Part shown: in pieces, positions 7,035 to 15,134 of the stretch
Position numbering within the stretch: the first letter of the stretch is position 1
Layout: each line of letters begins with the position of its first letter
Assembly (NCBI GenBank): GCA_004211435.1
Contig: SECS01000024.1
Span: forward strand, 1 to 35,651
Length of the DNA stretch: 35,651 nt
From: Novosphingobium sp.
Lineage (GTDB): Bacteria; Pseudomonadota; Alphaproteobacteria; Sphingomonadales; Sphingomonadaceae
Direction of reading: 5' to 3'
The notes under the pieces: generated by a model
Databases searched by the model: none
What the model was told of the DNA's origin: nothing
The model's input: only the letters and a program-made list of their open reading frames with translations
Made by a program: the position numbers and the translations under genes

Positions 7035-8204
7035 TCAGCCGTCCAGCCCGGTCGGGTTGCGGCCCAGTTCGGCGCGCGCGACGAGCGCGAACGCGGCGCG
7101 ACGTGCGCGGCCGCCTATGGCGATCGAGAGACGGCCGATCGCGCGGCGCTCGCGCCAGATGTGATCGATCATCGGATGATCGGCAGCGGCACAGCTGTCG
7201 CTCCAGGCGATGTCCGTCCGGTCCAGGATCGCCAGGTTCTCGCGCTGGAGCAGAACGCCCGGCGAGAAGCGCGCGTAGCGTTCGTCGAAGGCGGTCTTGA
7301 ACGAGAAGGCGCCGGGCGACGCGAGGAAGGTTGCCAGCATCGCGATCGGCGCGCCGTCGAGCGACAAGGTCAGCCGCTCGAGCCGGCCGCGGGCCGCGGC
7401 GCCAGGAAGGCTGTCGCGGAAGAGTTGCGCGCTACCCGGTGCGGTCGCCAGCGCCGAGCCGGCCAGCCCCTTCCAGCCGGCCTGTTCGAGCGCGAGGAAA
7501 TGCTCGATCCAGAGGGCAAGGCCCTCGGCATCGTCGCGGCGCTCGATCGTGACTTCGCCGAGTTCGGAAAGGCGCGCGAACTGGCGGCGCAGTTCCTTGC
7601 GCTTCTTGCCCGAGAGCGTCGCTTCGAAATAGGCCTCGGGCGTGTCCCGGCTGCACAGGAGCGCGCGCTCCTCGCGGTGGACGAGATGGGCATCGCGGCG
7701 CTGCTCGGCCAGGACCTCGACGAGCGCTTCGTGCAGGGCGCCTGCAAGCGGCATGTGTGCCAGATGCAGGAACAGTCCGAGCCCTGCCTGGCGATCGGCC
7801 CAGGTCAGCACTGCGCGCCAGAAATGGCGCTCGAGCCCGGCGGCGACGAGTGGCGCGCCGAGGAAGCAGTTGGCGTGGAGCCAGGTCGCGAGGTGGGGCA
7901 GGGGCTTGCCGTAATAGCGCCGCGGCCGGGCCAGCGGCAGGAGCCCGGCCAGTTCACCGGCGACCTCGAATCGCAGGATGACGATGCCGCCCTGCGGATC
8001 GAAAGCGGCGAGCGCGGGCAGCAGGTACCAGGACTCGAAGAAAGGATTGGGTTCGGCGGCGCAGACCGCGAGCGCGTCCCAGGCGACGATCTCGTCTGCG
8101 AGGCTCCGCCACGGCACGGCGTCGAGCACGAACGCGGGCTGGCGCACGGCCGCGGCGTCGGGCCGCGTCGCAGGCTTGGGGAGAGACCCGGCCTTGCTCG
8201 CCAC
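7035..8204 (-). CDS. CelD/BioF2-like GNAT-type acyltransferase
   Basis: About 389 residues with the architecture of the BioF2-like (Acetyltransf_6) group, also called CelD/BcsL-type acyltransferases: two GNAT-like halves. The N-terminal half contains FFESWYLLPALAAF and GLLPLARPRRYYG. The C-terminal half contains the characteristic SGKKRKELRRQ segment, followed by GWKGLAGSAL and then SFKTAFDERYARFSPGVLL, which is typical of the acyl-CoA-binding half. Members act in exopolysaccharide, cellulose or cell-envelope modification, and the acceptor here is unknown. The reading frame is open to a GTG at 8243. The GTG at 8204 is preferred because AAGGA precedes it by about nine bases and the upstream residues look unconserved. 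It is convergent with the sigma-factor gene and lies downstream of hppA on the same strand, but the hppA terminator separates them. Confidence 0.82.
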   Translation of the reverse strand: MASKAGSLPKPATRPDAAAVRQPAFVLDAVPWRSLADEIVAWDALAVCAAEPNPFFESWYLLPALAAFDPQGGIVILRFEVAGELAGLLPLARPRRYYGKPLPHLATWLHANCFLGAPLVAAGLERHFWRAVLTWADRQAGLGLFLHLAHMPLAGALHEALVEVLAEQRRDAHLVHREERALLCSRDTPEAYFEATLSGKKRKELRRQFARLSELGEVTIERRDDAEGLALWIEHFLALEQAGWKGLAGSALATAPGSAQLFRDSLPGAAARGRLERLTLSLDGAPIAMLATFLASPGAFSFKTAFDERYARFSPGVLLQRENLAILDRTDIAWSDSCAAADHPMIDHIWRERRAIGRLSIAIGGRARRAAFALVARAELGRNPTGLDG

Positions 8205-8295
8205 GCTGGTACTTCCTTGCAACGGAAGCTCGCGCGCTCCCACCGTGGAACTAGCAGGCGAACGCCAACGAATTGCTAACGAAGGCCCAAAGCAA

Positions 8296-8325
8296 AACCC
8301 CGCCCGGATCGCTCCGGACGGGGTT
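8296..8325 (-). terminator. Rho-independent terminator of hppA
   Basis: Arms of 13 nt at 8296-8308 and 8313-8325 (AACCCCGCCCGGA and its near-perfect complement, one G-U pair on the minus strand) enclose a 4-nt loop. Read on the minus strand the stem is followed by TTTTGCTTT. It lies 28 bp beyond the hppA stop codon. Confidence 0.85.
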
Positions 8326-8352
8326 CGCCATCACCTTTGCCGGGGGCTGAAG

Positions 8353-10488
8353 TCAGCCGGCGGCATGGCTCGCCAAGGCCGCCAGGAGAAGCAGCGCGAC
8401 GATGTTGGTGATCTTGATCATCGGATTGACGGCCGGACCGGCGGTGTCCTTGTAGGGATCGCCGACCGTGTCGCCGGTCACCGCGGCCTTGTGGGCTTCG
8501 CTACCCTTGCCGCCGTGGTTGCCGTCCTCGATGTACTTCTTGGCATTGTCCCAGGCGCCGCCGCCCGAGGTCATCGACAGCGCGACGAAGAGGCCGCCGA
8601 CGATGACACCCATCAGCAGGGCGCCGAGCGCGGCGAAGGCATCGGCCTGGCCGGCCACCGCCTCGATGACGAAATAGACGACGATCGGCGCCAGCACCGG
8701 CAGCAGCGAGGGTACGATCATCTCCTTGATCGCGGCGCGGGTGACGAGGTCCACCGTGCGCGCATAGTCGGGCTTGGAGGTGCCCGCCATGATCCCCGGA
8801 TTGTCGCGGAACTGGTCGCGCACGTCCTTGACGACGTCGCCCGCGGCGCGGCCGACGGCGGTCATGCCCATCGAGCCGAACAGGTAGGGCAGCAGTGCGC
8901 CGAGCAGCAGGCCGACGATCACATAGGGGTTTTCCAGGCTGAAGCTGACTTCGAGCGTCGGGAAGAACTCCTTGAGATCGGTGGTATAGGCGGCGAACAG
9001 CACCAGCGCGGCGAGGCCAGCCGATCCGATCGCATAGCCCTTGGTCACGGCCTTGGTGGTGTTGCCCACGGCGTCGAGCGCGTCGGTCTTCTCGCGCACG
9101 GAGTCGTCGAGCCCCGCCATTTCGGCGATGCCGCCGGCGTTGTCGGTGACGGGACCATAGGCATCGAGCGCGACGACCATGCCGGCCAGAGCCAGCATCG
9201 CGGTGGCGGCATAGGCGATGCCCATGAGGCCGGCGAGCTTGAAGGCGATGACGATGCCGGTGACGATCACCAGCGTCGGCAGCGCGGTCGATTCCATCGA
9301 GATCGCCAGGCCCTGGATCACGTTGGTACCGTGGCCGGTTTCAGAGGACTTGGCGATCGAGCGCACCGGGCGATAGTTGGTGCCGGTGTAGTATTCGGTG
9401 ATCCAGATGATCAGGCCGGTGATGACCAGCCCGAGCAGCGAGCAGTAGAACAGCGAACGGCCGGTGAAGCCGTCCCCATTGCCCAGATCCGGCCCGATCG
9501 CGATCTCCATGGAGCCGAGCGCATAGCTGATCGCCCACCAGATCGCCGGGACCGAAAGGACCGCGGTGACCAGGAAGCCCTTGTACATGGCGCCCATGAT
9601 GTTCTTGGAGCCGCCGAGGCGGACGAAGTAGGTGCCGATGATCGAGGTGACGATGCAGACACCGCCGATCAGCAGCGGCAGCGCCATCAGCGCCGGGAGC
9701 AGGTCGCCCGCGCCCTTGAGCAGCAGCGCGGTCAGCACCATCGTTGCGCCGACGGTGACGACGTAGGTCTCGAACAGGTCGGCGGCCATGCCGGCACAGT
9801 CGCCGACGTTGTCGCCCACGTTGTCCGCGATCACGGCGGGGTTGCGGGGATCGTCCTCGGGAATGCCGGCCTCGACCTTGCCGACGAGGTCGGCGCCGAC
9901 GTCGGCGGCCTTGGTGAAGATGCCGCCGCCCAGACGCGCGAAGATCGAGATCAGCGAGGCGCCGAAGGCGAGGGCGACCAGGCCATCGACCACGGTGCGA
10001 TCCTCGCCGCCGACGGTGTAGCCGCCGGGACCGGTCAGGTACCAGTAGAACACCGCGATCGCGAGGAGCGCGAGGCCCGCCACGAGCATGCCGGTGATCG
10101 CGCCCGCGCGGAACGCCAGGGTCAGGCCTTCCTGCAGGCCCTTCTGCGCGGCGGCCGCGGTGCGGACGTTCGAGCGGACCGAGATGTTCATGCCGATGAA
10201 GCCGGCGACCCCCGAGAGGATCGCGCCGATCGCGAAGCCCAGCGCCGAGATGCCGCCCAGAGCCCAGCCGACGATGACGACGACGACCACGCCGACGATC
10301 GCGATCGTCGTATACTGGCGCTTCAGGTAAGCCTGTGCGCCTTCCTGAATGGCCGCTGCGATTTCCTGCATTTTCTCATTGCCGGCCGGGCTTCCTAGCA
10401 CCTGGCGGCTGGTGACGAAGCCGTACAAGACGGCAAGCAATCCCAATACTATAGCGATTGTGACGAGATCCACGTAGGCCCCCTTCAT
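8353..10488 (-). CDS. hppA: Membrane-bound proton-translocating pyrophosphatase, K+-independent type
   Basis: This integral-membrane enzyme hydrolyses pyrophosphate to phosphate and pumps protons out of the cytoplasm. With the ATG at 10488 (GGGA six bases upstream) the protein has 711 residues, the family's usual size, with about 16 membrane helices. The pyrophosphate/Mg-binding signatures are intact: [11 protein letters not shown] at 196-206, DNVGDNVGD at 222-230, [12 protein letters not shown] near 442, and the [14 protein letters not shown] segment near the C-terminus. In GNTTKA the lysine at about residue 479 replaces the alanine of K+-dependent enzymes, marking the K+-independent subfamily. 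The frame stays open upstream for 91 codons, but that part is not pyrophosphatase-like. TTGACA occurs on the minus strand at 10530-10535 as a possible -35, with no convincing -10. A strong terminator follows the gene. Confidence 0.97.
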   Translation of the reverse strand: MKGAYVDLVTIAIVLGLLAVLYGFVTSRQVLGSPAGNEKMQEIAAAIQEGAQAYLKRQYTTIAIVGVVVVVIVGWALGGISALGFAIGAILSGVAGFIGMNISVRSNVRTAAAAQKGLQEGLTLAFRAGAITGMLVAGLALLAIAVFYWYLTGPGGYTVGGEDRTVVDGLVALAFGASLISIFARLGGGIFTKAADVGADLVGKVEAGIPEDDPRNPAVIADNVGDNVGDCAGMAADLFETYVVTVGATMVLTALLLKGAGDLLPALMALPLLIGGVCIVTSIIGTYFVRLGGSKNIMGAMYKGFLVTAVLSVPAIWWAISYALGSMEIAIGPDLGNGDGFTGRSLFYCSLLGLVITGLIIWITEYYTGTNYRPVRSIAKSSETGHGTNVIQGLAISMESTALPTLVIVTGIVIAFKLAGLMGIAYAATAMLALAGMVVALDAYGPVTDNAGGIAEMAGLDDSVREKTDALDAVGNTTKAVTKGYAIGSAGLAALVLFAAYTTDLKEFFPTLEVSFSLENPYVIVGLLLGALLPYLFGSMGMTAVGRAAGDVVKDVRDQFRDNPGIMAGTSKPDYARTVDLVTRAAIKEMIVPSLLPVLAPIVVYFVIEAVAGQADAFAALGALLMGVIVGGLFVALSMTSGGGAWDNAKKYIEDGNHGGKGSEAHKAAVTGDTVGDPYKDTAGPAVNPMIKITNIVALLLLAALASHAAG

Positions 10489-10675
10489 CCTGTTTCCCAA
10501 TGATTGCGCCCTTCTTTGGGGTCGCAAGTTGTCAAGGGCTATCGACTGGTCGGGGTACTTGCAAGCGTTTCGCCGCCGTTCTCTTCCGTTTGTCCTGGAT
10601 CCGGAAAATAGGGCAGCGCTTCGACCAAAGTCGGCCTTGCTTGCCGGACTCCATGGTTTATGTGATGTTAACTGT

Positions 10676-10870
10676 ATGGAAGTCGCACTGAAGAAGCTGT
10701 TCGTGGTGATGCCGCTGATCTTCGGGATCGGCTTCATCGCGCCGCTGATCGCGCAGACCATGGCCGCCTGGCACTGGGAGGCTCCGCTGGGGCTGACCCG
10801 CGTGAGCTTCGGCCTGACGGTGGGCGCGCTCTGGGGACTCTATGCGACGCTCCGCGGACGTTGGGTCTAG
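10676..10870 (+). CDS. Small two-helix membrane protein, unknown function
   Basis: A 64-residue reading frame beginning [11 protein letters not shown]. It is basic at the N-terminus and has two hydrophobic stretches (about residues 8-30, [18 protein letters not shown], and about 45-60, [15 protein letters not shown]), ending RGRWV. This fits a small inner-membrane hairpin protein with a lysine-rich cytoplasmic start. I do not recognise a named family. The frame is open further upstream (to 10529), but those residues look like non-coding sequence in the hppA-facing gap, and no Shine-Dalgarno marks any start. Only 20 bp separate its TAG from the desaturase ATG, so it is probably co-transcribed with that gene and may work in the same membrane-lipid context. 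Support is moderate: hydrophobic pattern and operon spacing. Confidence 0.6.
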   Translation: MEVALKKLFVVMPLIFGIGFIAPLIAQTMAAWHWEAPLGLTRVSFGLTVGALWGLYATLRGRWV

Positions 10871-10890
10871 GCGATTGATTGGCGGGGGCC

Positions 10891-11874
10891 ATGAACGACA
10901 TCAATGACCTGATGCTGGGCGGCCAGGCCGTTGCCGGCGAACCGATCGAGGCGCTGACCCGCGAGGGGCCGGCAATCCCGCTGGCGCGTCCCGACCGCGA
11001 TCTCGATGCCCATACGCGCAAGACGCTCGCGCAGATGGAGCGCGAGATCGGCCAGAAATATGGCGCGCACAACGTGCGGACCTGGCCCTACGTCGCGATC
11101 GCGCTGATCTGCTTCGCGGTCTTCGTGGCAACCTTTCCGCTGGCGATCATGGGCGTGATCCCATTGTGGCTGGGCTGCGCGATCAATTCGGTCTTCGTCG
11201 CAGGCGGCTATGTCGTCAGCCATGAGGCGATGCATTCGAACCTCGGGCGAGAGGGCACCAGGCAGCGCTTCTGGAACGAGCTGACCGGCTGGATCGCCGC
11301 GGTTCCGCTGATCCTGCCGTTTTCGATGCTCAAGGCGATGCACCTGCTGCATCACCAGTATACCAACGATCCCGACAAGGACCCCGACGCGATCCACTCC
11401 GCGTCGAACGTGTTCATGGCCGTGATCAAGTCCTGGCTCAACCGCCAGCCGGGCGCGGGCGGCACCGCCGCGCGCTGGCGCCGGCACATCGGCGAACTCG
11501 GCACGCCCGAGGCCAAGGCCGCGCTCAAGCACACGATGGCGATCCAACTCGTCGTGCTCTCGTTCTTTTTCGCCATGGCCTGGCAGGGCTATGCGATCGA
11601 AGTGGCGCTGCTCTGGTGGCTGCCGCGGCATATCGGCCTCAGCTATATCCACGCGGTGCTATCCTGGGCGCCGCACCAGCCGCACAGCGGAGTCGGCCGC
11701 TACGACAGCACGGCGATCATCCGCCACAAGCTCGGCCATTGGGGGGCATTGGGGATCGACTTCCATCTGGTCCACCATCTTCACCCCTATATTCCGGTTC
11801 ACGCCTGCAAGGCCGCCTACCGCGAGATGAAGCCGATCCTCGAAGCACGCGGCGTGGACTGCAGCGCGCACTGA
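10891..11874 (+). CDS. Fatty acid desaturase family membrane protein
   Basis: The 327-residue integral-membrane diiron enzyme has the three histidine boxes of the desaturase/hydroxylase superfamily: HEAMH at 111-115, HLLHH at 151-155 and HLVHH at 292-296. Hydrophobic helices surround them (residues 66-110, 134-150, about 210-250). Members use O2 and electrons from ferredoxin or cytochrome b5-like donors to introduce double bonds or hydroxyls into acyl chains or carotenoids. The precise substrate cannot be read here. A carotenoid ketolase/hydroxylase is an alternative, but no carotenoid genes are nearby. The ATG at 10891 is preferred over an in-frame TTG at 10879. It lies 20 bp after the small membrane protein gene and converges on thiL, with only a 25-bp gap and no obvious terminator. 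Confidence 0.87.
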   Translation: MNDINDLMLGGQAVAGEPIEALTREGPAIPLARPDRDLDAHTRKTLAQMEREIGQKYGAHNVRTWPYVAIALICFAVFVATFPLAIMGVIPLWLGCAINSVFVAGGYVVSHEAMHSNLGREGTRQRFWNELTGWIAAVPLILPFSMLKAMHLLHHQYTNDPDKDPDAIHSASNVFMAVIKSWLNRQPGAGGTAARWRRHIGELGTPEAKAALKHTMAIQLVVLSFFFAMAWQGYAIEVALLWWLPRHIGLSYIHAVLSWAPHQPHSGVGRYDSTAIIRHKLGHWGALGIDFHLVHHLHPYIPVHACKAAYREMKPILEARGVDCSAH

Positions 11875-11899
11875 TACGATCGCGGCGTCGTAGACCGCC

Positions 11900-12784
11900 T
11901 CAGCCGTGTTCGAAGCCGAGGCCGGCGCTCTCGTCGATCGCCGCACCGTCGAGCAGCAGCGGTGCCGCACCCAGCAACAGGACCTCGCCGACCGGATGGG
12001 CCGCGACCGAAAGCGCTGCGTCGCGTGGTGCGGTGAACAGCAGCTGGTAATCGTCGCCCCAGCGCAGCGCGTCGGCGCGGCGCGCTTGCGGCGCGGCGAT
12101 CGGTACGGCCGCGCTGTCGATCGCCAGGGTGACGCCGCTGGCGCGGGCGATCCGCGCGGCGTCGAGCAGCAGCCCGTCGGAGACGTCCATCATCGCGGTC
12201 ACCAGCGGCGCCAGCTTCTGGCCCTCGGCGAGCAGTGCCTGCGGGCGGCGATAGGCCAGGCTTTCTTCGCCATTGGCGCCCAGGCCGCTTTGCAATGCCT
12301 CCAATCCCATCATCGCCCCGCCGACGGGGCCGGTAATGTAGAGCCGGTCTCCCGGTTCGGCTCCGGCGCGCGAGGGGACGGGCCGATGCGTCGCCCGACC
12401 GATCGCGGTGAGCCCCAGCGCCTGGGCACCGTTGCCGGACACGGTGTCGCCGCCGAGCAGCGGCGCGCCGTAATGCGCCAGCGCTTCTTCCAGCCCGGCC
12501 AGGAACCGCGCGTCGTCGCCGCCGAGCATATAGCCGAGCAGCACGCCCACGGGCTCCGCACCCTTGGCTGCGAGATCGGACATGTTGGAGGCGACGAGCT
12601 TCCAGGCGACGTCGGCCGGATCCTGTTCGGGCAGGTAATGGACGCCAGCGACCATCACGTCATGCGTCAGCACGACCGCCTCGCCGCCGAACTCGACCAC
12701 CGCACAATCGTCGTCGAGCCCGCGGGCGCCGGGGTGGCTTGCCATCCGACGCAAGGCGGCGATGAAGGCGAGTTCGGAGGTCAT
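11900..12784 (-). CDS. thiL: Thiamine-monophosphate kinase ThiL
   Basis: ThiL phosphorylates thiamine monophosphate to the cofactor thiamine diphosphate with ATP, the last step of thiamine synthesis. The 294-residue protein shows the PurM/ThiL fold. GLDDDCAVV at 22-30 gives the metal-binding aspartates, and THDVMVAGVHY the substrate loop. The glycine-rich GAPLLGGDTVSG follows, then GDRLYITGPVG, MMDVSDGLLLD (a further Asp cluster) and GDDYQLLF close to the C-terminus. Length is slightly short of the usual 310-330. Its ATG overlaps the stop of the DUF559 gene (ATGA), so it is translated by coupling from that upstream gene. In many alphaproteobacteria thiL directly follows nusB; here the DUF559 gene and a repeat island lie between them. 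It converges on the desaturase gene. Confidence 0.95.
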   Translation of the reverse strand: MTSELAFIAALRRMASHPGARGLDDDCAVVEFGGEAVVLTHDVMVAGVHYLPEQDPADVAWKLVASNMSDLAAKGAEPVGVLLGYMLGGDDARFLAGLEEALAHYGAPLLGGDTVSGNGAQALGLTAIGRATHRPVPSRAGAEPGDRLYITGPVGGAMMGLEALQSGLGANGEESLAYRRPQALLAEGQKLAPLVTAMMDVSDGLLLDAARIARASGVTLAIDSAAVPIAAPQARRADALRWGDDYQLLFTAPRDAALSVAAHPVGEVLLLGAAPLLLDGAAIDESAGLGFEHG

Positions 12785-13146
12785 GCGGGTGCATTAGAGT
12801 GCGAGAAGAACTGCGCCAACCGCATCATGCATCCGTCGCCGTTTTCCAAGACGTCGTTGTTCCAGAAGCGGATGACCCGGTAGCCTTCGGTTGCGATCGC
12901 GGCGGATCGCGGGGCGTCGCTTTCGGGTGTGTGTTGTCCGCCGTCGATCTCGATGACGACTTTCAGCTGGTGGCTGGCGAAGTCGGCGATGTAGTGACGG
13001 ATGGGCACCTCGCGGCGGAAGCGGGCCGTGGGGAAGTTTTCCTTGAGCAACCGCCACATGCGTTTTTCCGCTTCGGTCGGGTTCCGCCGCAGGTTGCGGG
13101 CGCGGCTGACCGAGATGGCGGGCGGGTGCTTCTTCACGGGCCGCAC
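12781..13146 (-). CDS. DUF559 endonuclease-like protein
   Basis: The 121-residue protein is of the DUF559 group, a compact PD-(D/E)XK/Vsr-like nuclease fold. Recognisable elements are RNPTEAEKRMW (21-31, with E26), the strand carrying D55 (HYIADFA), the core VVIEIDGGQH (63-72, with E66, D68 and H72), and GYRVIRFWNNDVL (88-100), the signature C-terminal strand. The in vivo target is not established for the family. The GTG start at 13146 (or an in-frame GTG at 13137) is directly beside a 190-bp palindromic repeat island. The stop overlaps the thiL ATG by four bases. The position between nusB and thiL, an otherwise conserved pair, suggests it arrived together with the repeat. Base composition is not strikingly different from its neighbours. 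Confidence 0.88.
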   Translation of the reverse strand: MRPVKKHPPAISVSRARNLRRNPTEAEKRMWRLLKENFPTARFRREVPIRHYIADFASHQLKVVIEIDGGQHTPESDAPRSAAIATEGYRVIRFWNNDVLENGDGCMMRLAQFFSHSNAPA

Positions 13147-13153
13147 TCTACTT

Positions 13154-13380
13154 CTTCCCCGTGAAAGGGGGAAGCCGAGTGCATTCTCTTCACCTCCCCC
13201 TTGATGGGGGAGGGATACGGAGGCTTGAGACCCCGGACTTGTTCCGGGGGAACTAGCCGCAGTTGGGTGGGGGTGAGGGTGCCGGCGGGTGCTGCGCTTG
13301 CCGGCACCCTCACCCCCATCCAGCTACGACTAGGCAGCAAGCTGCCAAGTCTTCGCATCCTTCTCCCATCAAGGGGGAAG
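13154..13380. repeat. Palindrome-rich composite repeat island
   Basis: Several palindromes are packed into about 230 bp between nusB and the DUF559 gene. They are CTTCCCC/GGGGAAG (13154-13174); CCTCCCCC-TTGAT-GGGGGAGG (13193-13213); CCCCGGA/TCCGGGG (13231-13249); a long palindrome at 13253-13333; and CTTCTCCC-ATCAA-GGGGGAAG (13360-13380). The last is the 13193-13213 hairpin in opposite orientation (both read TCCCCCTTGATGGG). The interval 13193-13380 is thus bounded by inverted copies of one short repeat. No transposase is encoded. It resembles the REP-like interspersed repeats common in sphingomonad genomes. Confidence 0.75.
13253..13333. repeat. 34-bp-arm imperfect palindrome
   Basis: The arms 13253-13286 and 13300-13333 surround a 13-nt loop. 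The inner 19 bp (TGGGGGTGAGGGTGCCGGC against its complement) pair perfectly. The outer part has two mismatches and two G-U pairs, and both ends finish in CTAG. Transcribed in either direction it would form a very stable hairpin between nusB and the downstream DUF559-thiL pair, so it could attenuate thiL expression. Confidence 0.85.
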
Positions 13381-13382
13381 AA

Positions 13383-13844
13383 TTAAGAGCGAACCGCCTT
13401 CGCCACGGCGTCGAGCACACCGTTGACGAATTTCGCCTCGCGCGCTTCGAAGAAGGCGTGGGCGACGTCGACGTATTCGCTGATCGCGGTGCCGGTCGAG
13501 ACGTCGGGGCGGGCGAGGATTTCGTAGCTGCCGGCGCGCAGGATCTGCAGCATGGTCTTGTCGAGCCGCTCGATCTTCCAGCTGTCGGCCAGCTTGCTCG
13601 CGATCAGGTCGTCGATTTCGTCGCGGCGGGCGATCGCGCCCTTCACGACGTCGTCGAAGAACTTCACCTCGGCGTCGACGTACTGGCTGTCGTCGACCTC
13701 GTCGTCGATCAGCCCGCCGAGGCGGTGGCGGTGAAACTCGTCGAGCAGCGGCGCGAGGAGCGTGCCCTCCATGTCGTGCTGGTAGAGCGCCTGGACGGCG
13801 GCGAGGCGCGCGGCGGCGCGGGCGCGCGAACGACCGCCGCTCAC
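13383..13844 (-). CDS. nusB: Transcription antitermination factor NusB
   Basis: NusB is the small all-helical RNA-binding protein that joins NusE (S10) on the boxA sequence of rRNA leaders for antitermination. The product is 153 residues, the usual size. It has an arginine-rich start (SGGRSRARAAARLAAVQALYQHDMEGT) that contains the first boxA-contacting helix. DDVVKGAIARRDEIDDLI and the family's hallmark DKTMLQILRAGSYEIL follow, then the final EAKFVNGVLDAVAK. GTG at 13844 is the start because it overlaps the hisD stop as GTGA, and the sequence upstream in that frame is hisD. It belongs to the hisG-hisD-nusB transcript. The palindromic island starts immediately after its TAA. Confidence 0.95.
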   Translation of the reverse strand: MSGGRSRARAAARLAAVQALYQHDMEGTLLAPLLDEFHRHRLGGLIDDEVDDSQYVDAEVKFFDDVVKGAIARRDEIDDLIASKLADSWKIERLDKTMLQILRAGSYEILARPDVSTGTAISEYVDVAHAFFEAREAKFVNGVLDAVAKAVRS

Positions 13845-15133
13845 TGGCCGAGCCTCACGGCAACAGAGCGCGCGTGCGCGGGCAGGCCCTCGGCCTCGGC
13901 CAAGGCGACGGCGGCAGGGCCGATCGCGTGGAGGGCGCTCTCGTCGAGCTGGATGAAGGAGGTTCTTTTCATGAAATCGAGCACCGATAGGCCGGAGGCG
14001 AAACGCGCCCTGCGGCCGGTGGGAAGGACGTGGTTGGGACCGGCGACATAGTCGCCGACCGCCTCGGGGGTCATGCGGCCGAGGAAGATCGAACCCGCGT
14101 GGCGGATCGCATCGGCGAGCACCTGCGGATCGTCGACGGCGATCTCGACGTGTTCGGCGGCGAGCGCATTGGCGAGCGCGGGGGCTTCGTCGAGGCTGGC
14201 GACCTCGATGATGACGCCGTGGGTGTTCCAGGACTCGCTGGCGACGCGCGCGGTCTGGAGCAGGGCGAGTTCGACGCCCACCCTGTCGGCGACGGTGTCG
14301 GCGAACAGCGGATCGTCGGTGATCAGGATCGACTGCGCGGCGGGATCGTGTTCGGCCTGGCTCAGCAGGTCGGCGGCGATCCAGTCGGGGTCGTTCTGGC
14401 CGTCGGCGATGACGAGGATTTCGCTCGGCCCGGCGACCATGTCGATGCCGACGACGCCATAGAGCTGACGCTTGGCTTCGGCCACCCAGGCGTTGCCGGG
14501 GCCCGTGACGACGTCGACCGGGCGGATGCGCTGGGTGCCATAGGCCAGCGCGCCGACCGCCTGCGCGCCACCGATGCGCCAGATCTCGTCGACCCCGGCG
14601 ATGTGGGCGGCGGCCAGGACCAGCGGATTGATCTTGCCCTTGGGCGTCGGCGTGACGACGACGAGGCGTTCGACCCCGGCGACCTTGGCGGGGATCGCGT
14701 TCATCAGCAGCGACGAGGGATAGGCGGCGCGGCCGCCCGGCACGTAGAGCCCGGCGGCATCGACCCCGCGCCACTTGGCGCCGAGGCGCACGCCGGCCGC
14801 GTCGGTATAGTCGCGGTCCTCGGGCAGCTGGGCTTCGTGGTAGGAGCGGATGCGCTGCGCGGCGAGTTCGAGCGCGGCGCGCAGTTCGGGATTGAGGTTG
14901 TCGTAGGCCTCGCGGCAGTCGGCCAGCTCGATCCGCCAGTTGGCGTCGTCGGCCAGCGAGTGGCCGTCGAAGCGCTGGGTCAGTTCGGCGAGCGCCGCGT
15001 CGCCGCGGTTGCGCACCTGTTCGAGGATCAGCGAGACGTCGCGCGCGACGTCGTCGTCGCTCTCGCGGCGGTCGCGGACCAGGCGCTGGAAGGCCTTGTC
15101 GAAGCCCGGATCACGGCTGTTGAGGCGCAGCAT
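13841..15133 (-). CDS. hisD: Histidinol dehydrogenase
   Basis: HisD catalyses the last two steps of histidine synthesis, the NAD-dependent four-electron oxidation of histidinol to histidine, as a zinc-dependent homodimer. The 430-residue length is typical. Landmarks include GRAAYPSSLLMNAIPAKVAGV, the nucleotide-binding region VVTPTPKGKINP, and TGPGNAWVAEAKRQLYG, where lysine and glycine residues line the cofactor site. SQAEHD supplies zinc ligands Gln and His, GDYVAGPNHVLPTGRRAR the Asp ligand, and EGLPAHARSV near the C-terminus the second His ligand. The ATG at 15133 begins one base after the hisG stop, and its stop overlaps the nusB GTG. Histidine synthesis and nusB are thereby tied into one transcript, as in relatives. 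Confidence 0.97.
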   Translation of the reverse strand: MLRLNSRDPGFDKAFQRLVRDRRESDDDVARDVSLILEQVRNRGDAALAELTQRFDGHSLADDANWRIELADCREAYDNLNPELRAALELAAQRIRSYHEAQLPEDRDYTDAAGVRLGAKWRGVDAAGLYVPGGRAAYPSSLLMNAIPAKVAGVERLVVVTPTPKGKINPLVLAAAHIAGVDEIWRIGGAQAVGALAYGTQRIRPVDVVTGPGNAWVAEAKRQLYGVVGIDMVAGPSEILVIADGQNDPDWIAADLLSQAEHDPAAQSILITDDPLFADTVADRVGVELALLQTARVASESWNTHGVIIEVASLDEAPALANALAAEHVEIAVDDPQVLADAIRHAGSIFLGRMTPEAVGDYVAGPNHVLPTGRRARFASGLSVLDFMKRTSFIQLDESALHAIGPAAVALAEAEGLPAHARSVAVRLGQ

Positions 15134-15134
15134 C

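Noticed and set aside
8244..8295. General-stress (EcfG-type) promoter GGAAC-N16-CGTT near 8247
   Set aside because: GGAAC is present, but the bases 16 nt later read ACGA, so the -10 element is missing.
7978..10398. An 806-codon open frame on the plus strand opposite hppA
   Set aside because: It is the antisense shadow of a textbook pyrophosphatase. Its product is a His/Asp/Gly-rich low-complexity translation typical of high-GC antisense frames.
13154..13380. Insertion sequence ends or a CRISPR-like array
   Set aside because: There is no transposase frame, no regular repeat-spacer pattern, and the palindromes differ from each other. It is better described as interspersed palindromic repeats.
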